NCBI RefSeq assembly: GCF_019977395.1 | Contig: NZ_AP024660.1 | Coordinates: 62,001 to 126,000 of the forward strand | DNA length: 64,000 bases | DNA from: Arthrobacter sp. NicSoilC5 | Lineage (GTDB): Bacteria; Actinomycetota; Actinomycetes; Actinomycetales; Micrococcaceae | Reading direction: 5' to 3' | In this document: piece after piece, positions 63,539-64,000 of the stretch | Layout of the letters: the number at the start of each line of letters is the position of its first letter | Numbering within the stretch: the stretch's first letter is position 1 | Position numbers and translations under genes: made by a program | The notes under the pieces: model-generated | Seen by the model: only the letters and a program-made list of their open reading frames with translations | What the model was told of the DNA's origin: nothing | Database searches by the model: none

Positions 63539-64000
63539 CTAGCGTCCGCGGTTGGGACGGGCCTTGTAGGGGTCGATGCCCTTGGGAATGGGAAGCCTGC
63601 TGCCCATGGACGCGATGCGCTTGGATACCGTGCTGACTTCAAGTTTGGTCAGTTCGTTCTTCATCTTGCCCATCTGCTTGGCCACCTGGCTCAGCGGCAC
63701 CTGGCCTTCGCCGCGGCCGGTCTGGATGGTGTGGACAGGAACGTTGGGCAGGATGCGCGCCAGGCGCTTGCGCTCGGCATCGAGCAGCGGCTTCACCCGG
63801 TGGGCGGGGCCCTCGCTGACAAGGACGACGCCGGGACGTCCTACGGCGCGGAACACGGCATCCTGCGTGCGCGGGTTGACGGCCACGGGCTGCTCTTCGG
63901 TGATCCAGCCGCGGCGGAGCGTGCCCAGGGCAGCGCCCGAAGCTCCGGGCTGGTTTTCGATCTGCGCGAACGCAGCACGCTCAGCGCGCCGGGACAGAAT
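63539..64000 (-). CDS. DUF4191 domain-containing protein, C-terminal part
   Basis: The frame stays open to the window edge, giving 153 residues; the real start is outside. Visible are RRAERAAFAQIENQPGASGA, RRGWITEEQPVAVNP and VFRAVGRPGVVLVSEGP, typical of the DUF4191 (Rv2219-like) family. The expected N-terminal membrane helices are probably beyond the window. GTG 63886 is in frame but is not the start. Function unknown. Confidence 0.9.
   Translation of the reverse strand: MLSRRAERAAFAQIENQPGASGAALGTLRRGWITEEQPVAVNPRTQDAVFRAVGRPGVVLVSEGPAHRVKPLLDAERKRLARILPNVPVHTIQTGRGEGQVPLSQVAKQMGKMKNELTKLEVSTVSKRIASMGSRLPIPKGIDPYKARPNRGR

Noticed and set aside
1..64000. Mobile elements, CRISPR arrays, tRNA or rRNA genes
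   Set aside because: No transposase, integrase, terminal repeats, spaced direct repeats or tRNA cloverleaf sequence was found; gene content and composition are even throughout.

Overview
This is an ordinary chromosomal stretch from a high-GC actinobacterium. Protein content and gene order point to Arthrobacter/Pseudarthrobacter (Micrococcaceae): the mraZ-to-dnaE division and wall cluster has no ftsA or murB, SepF, YggT and DivIVA follow FtsZ, and there are blocks matching the mycobacterial fadD15-plsC-aroG-pknL-Rv2175c-idsA2 and panB/glnA2-glnE-glnA1-Rv2219 neighbourhoods. There are 57 supported protein genes, two cut by the window edges. I saw no rRNA, tRNA, CRISPR array, insertion sequence or prophage.

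Layout. 1-2.6 kb: end of an ftsR-type MerR gene, a bifunctional-nuclease-family gene, a second MerR regulator, and an orphan ParA-type ATPase. 2.9-10.7 kb: central carbon and lipid genes (pyruvate carboxylase, a CbxX-type AAA ATPase, FadD15-like acyl-CoA ligase, ROK glucokinase). 10.7-15.3 kb: a membrane protein with two tandem paralogous esterases, a PlsC acyltransferase and type II DAHP synthase. 15.3-22.4 kb: a PknL-like PASTA kinase, a LysM-transglycosylase, an Rv2175c-like DNA-binding protein, polyprenyl synthase, a lipoprotein and DinB. 22.7-48.1 kb: DUF3040 protein, then mraZ-rsmH-ftsL-ftsI-murE-murF-mraY-murD-ftsW-murG-murC-ftsQ, ftsZ-pgeF-yggS, sepF, yggT, divIVA, lspA-rluD and dnaE. 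48.2-54.4 kb: flavin reductase, a membrane protein, hisD, nrdR, polyphosphate glucokinase, methionine aminopeptidase, a 54-residue SPOR-like protein and panB. 54.7-64 kb: glnA2-glnE-GNAT, glnA1, then RDD, EamA, DUF3817 and DUF4191 membrane-type proteins.

How it fits together. Most of the window makes or remodels the cell wall: cytoplasmic Mur ligases, lipid-linked steps (MraY, MurG), polymerisation (FtsW/FtsI), the divisome (FtsL, FtsQ, FtsZ, SepF), polar growth (DivIVA), wall sensing (PASTA kinase) and wall cleavage (LysM-SLT). A second theme is nitrogen: two glutamine synthetases with their adenylyltransferase.

I found no convincing new multi-gene system. The most interesting signals are regulatory: seven iterated 9-bp repeats upstream of the LysM-transglycosylase that resemble MtrA-type sites; three in-phase 10-bp repeats lying on the mraZ promoter; a four-half-site GlnR-like box upstream of glnA1; and eleven genes whose -10 hexamer sits 6-8 bases from the start codon, implying leaderless mRNAs. 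All identifications are by eye from the sequence; no database search was run.
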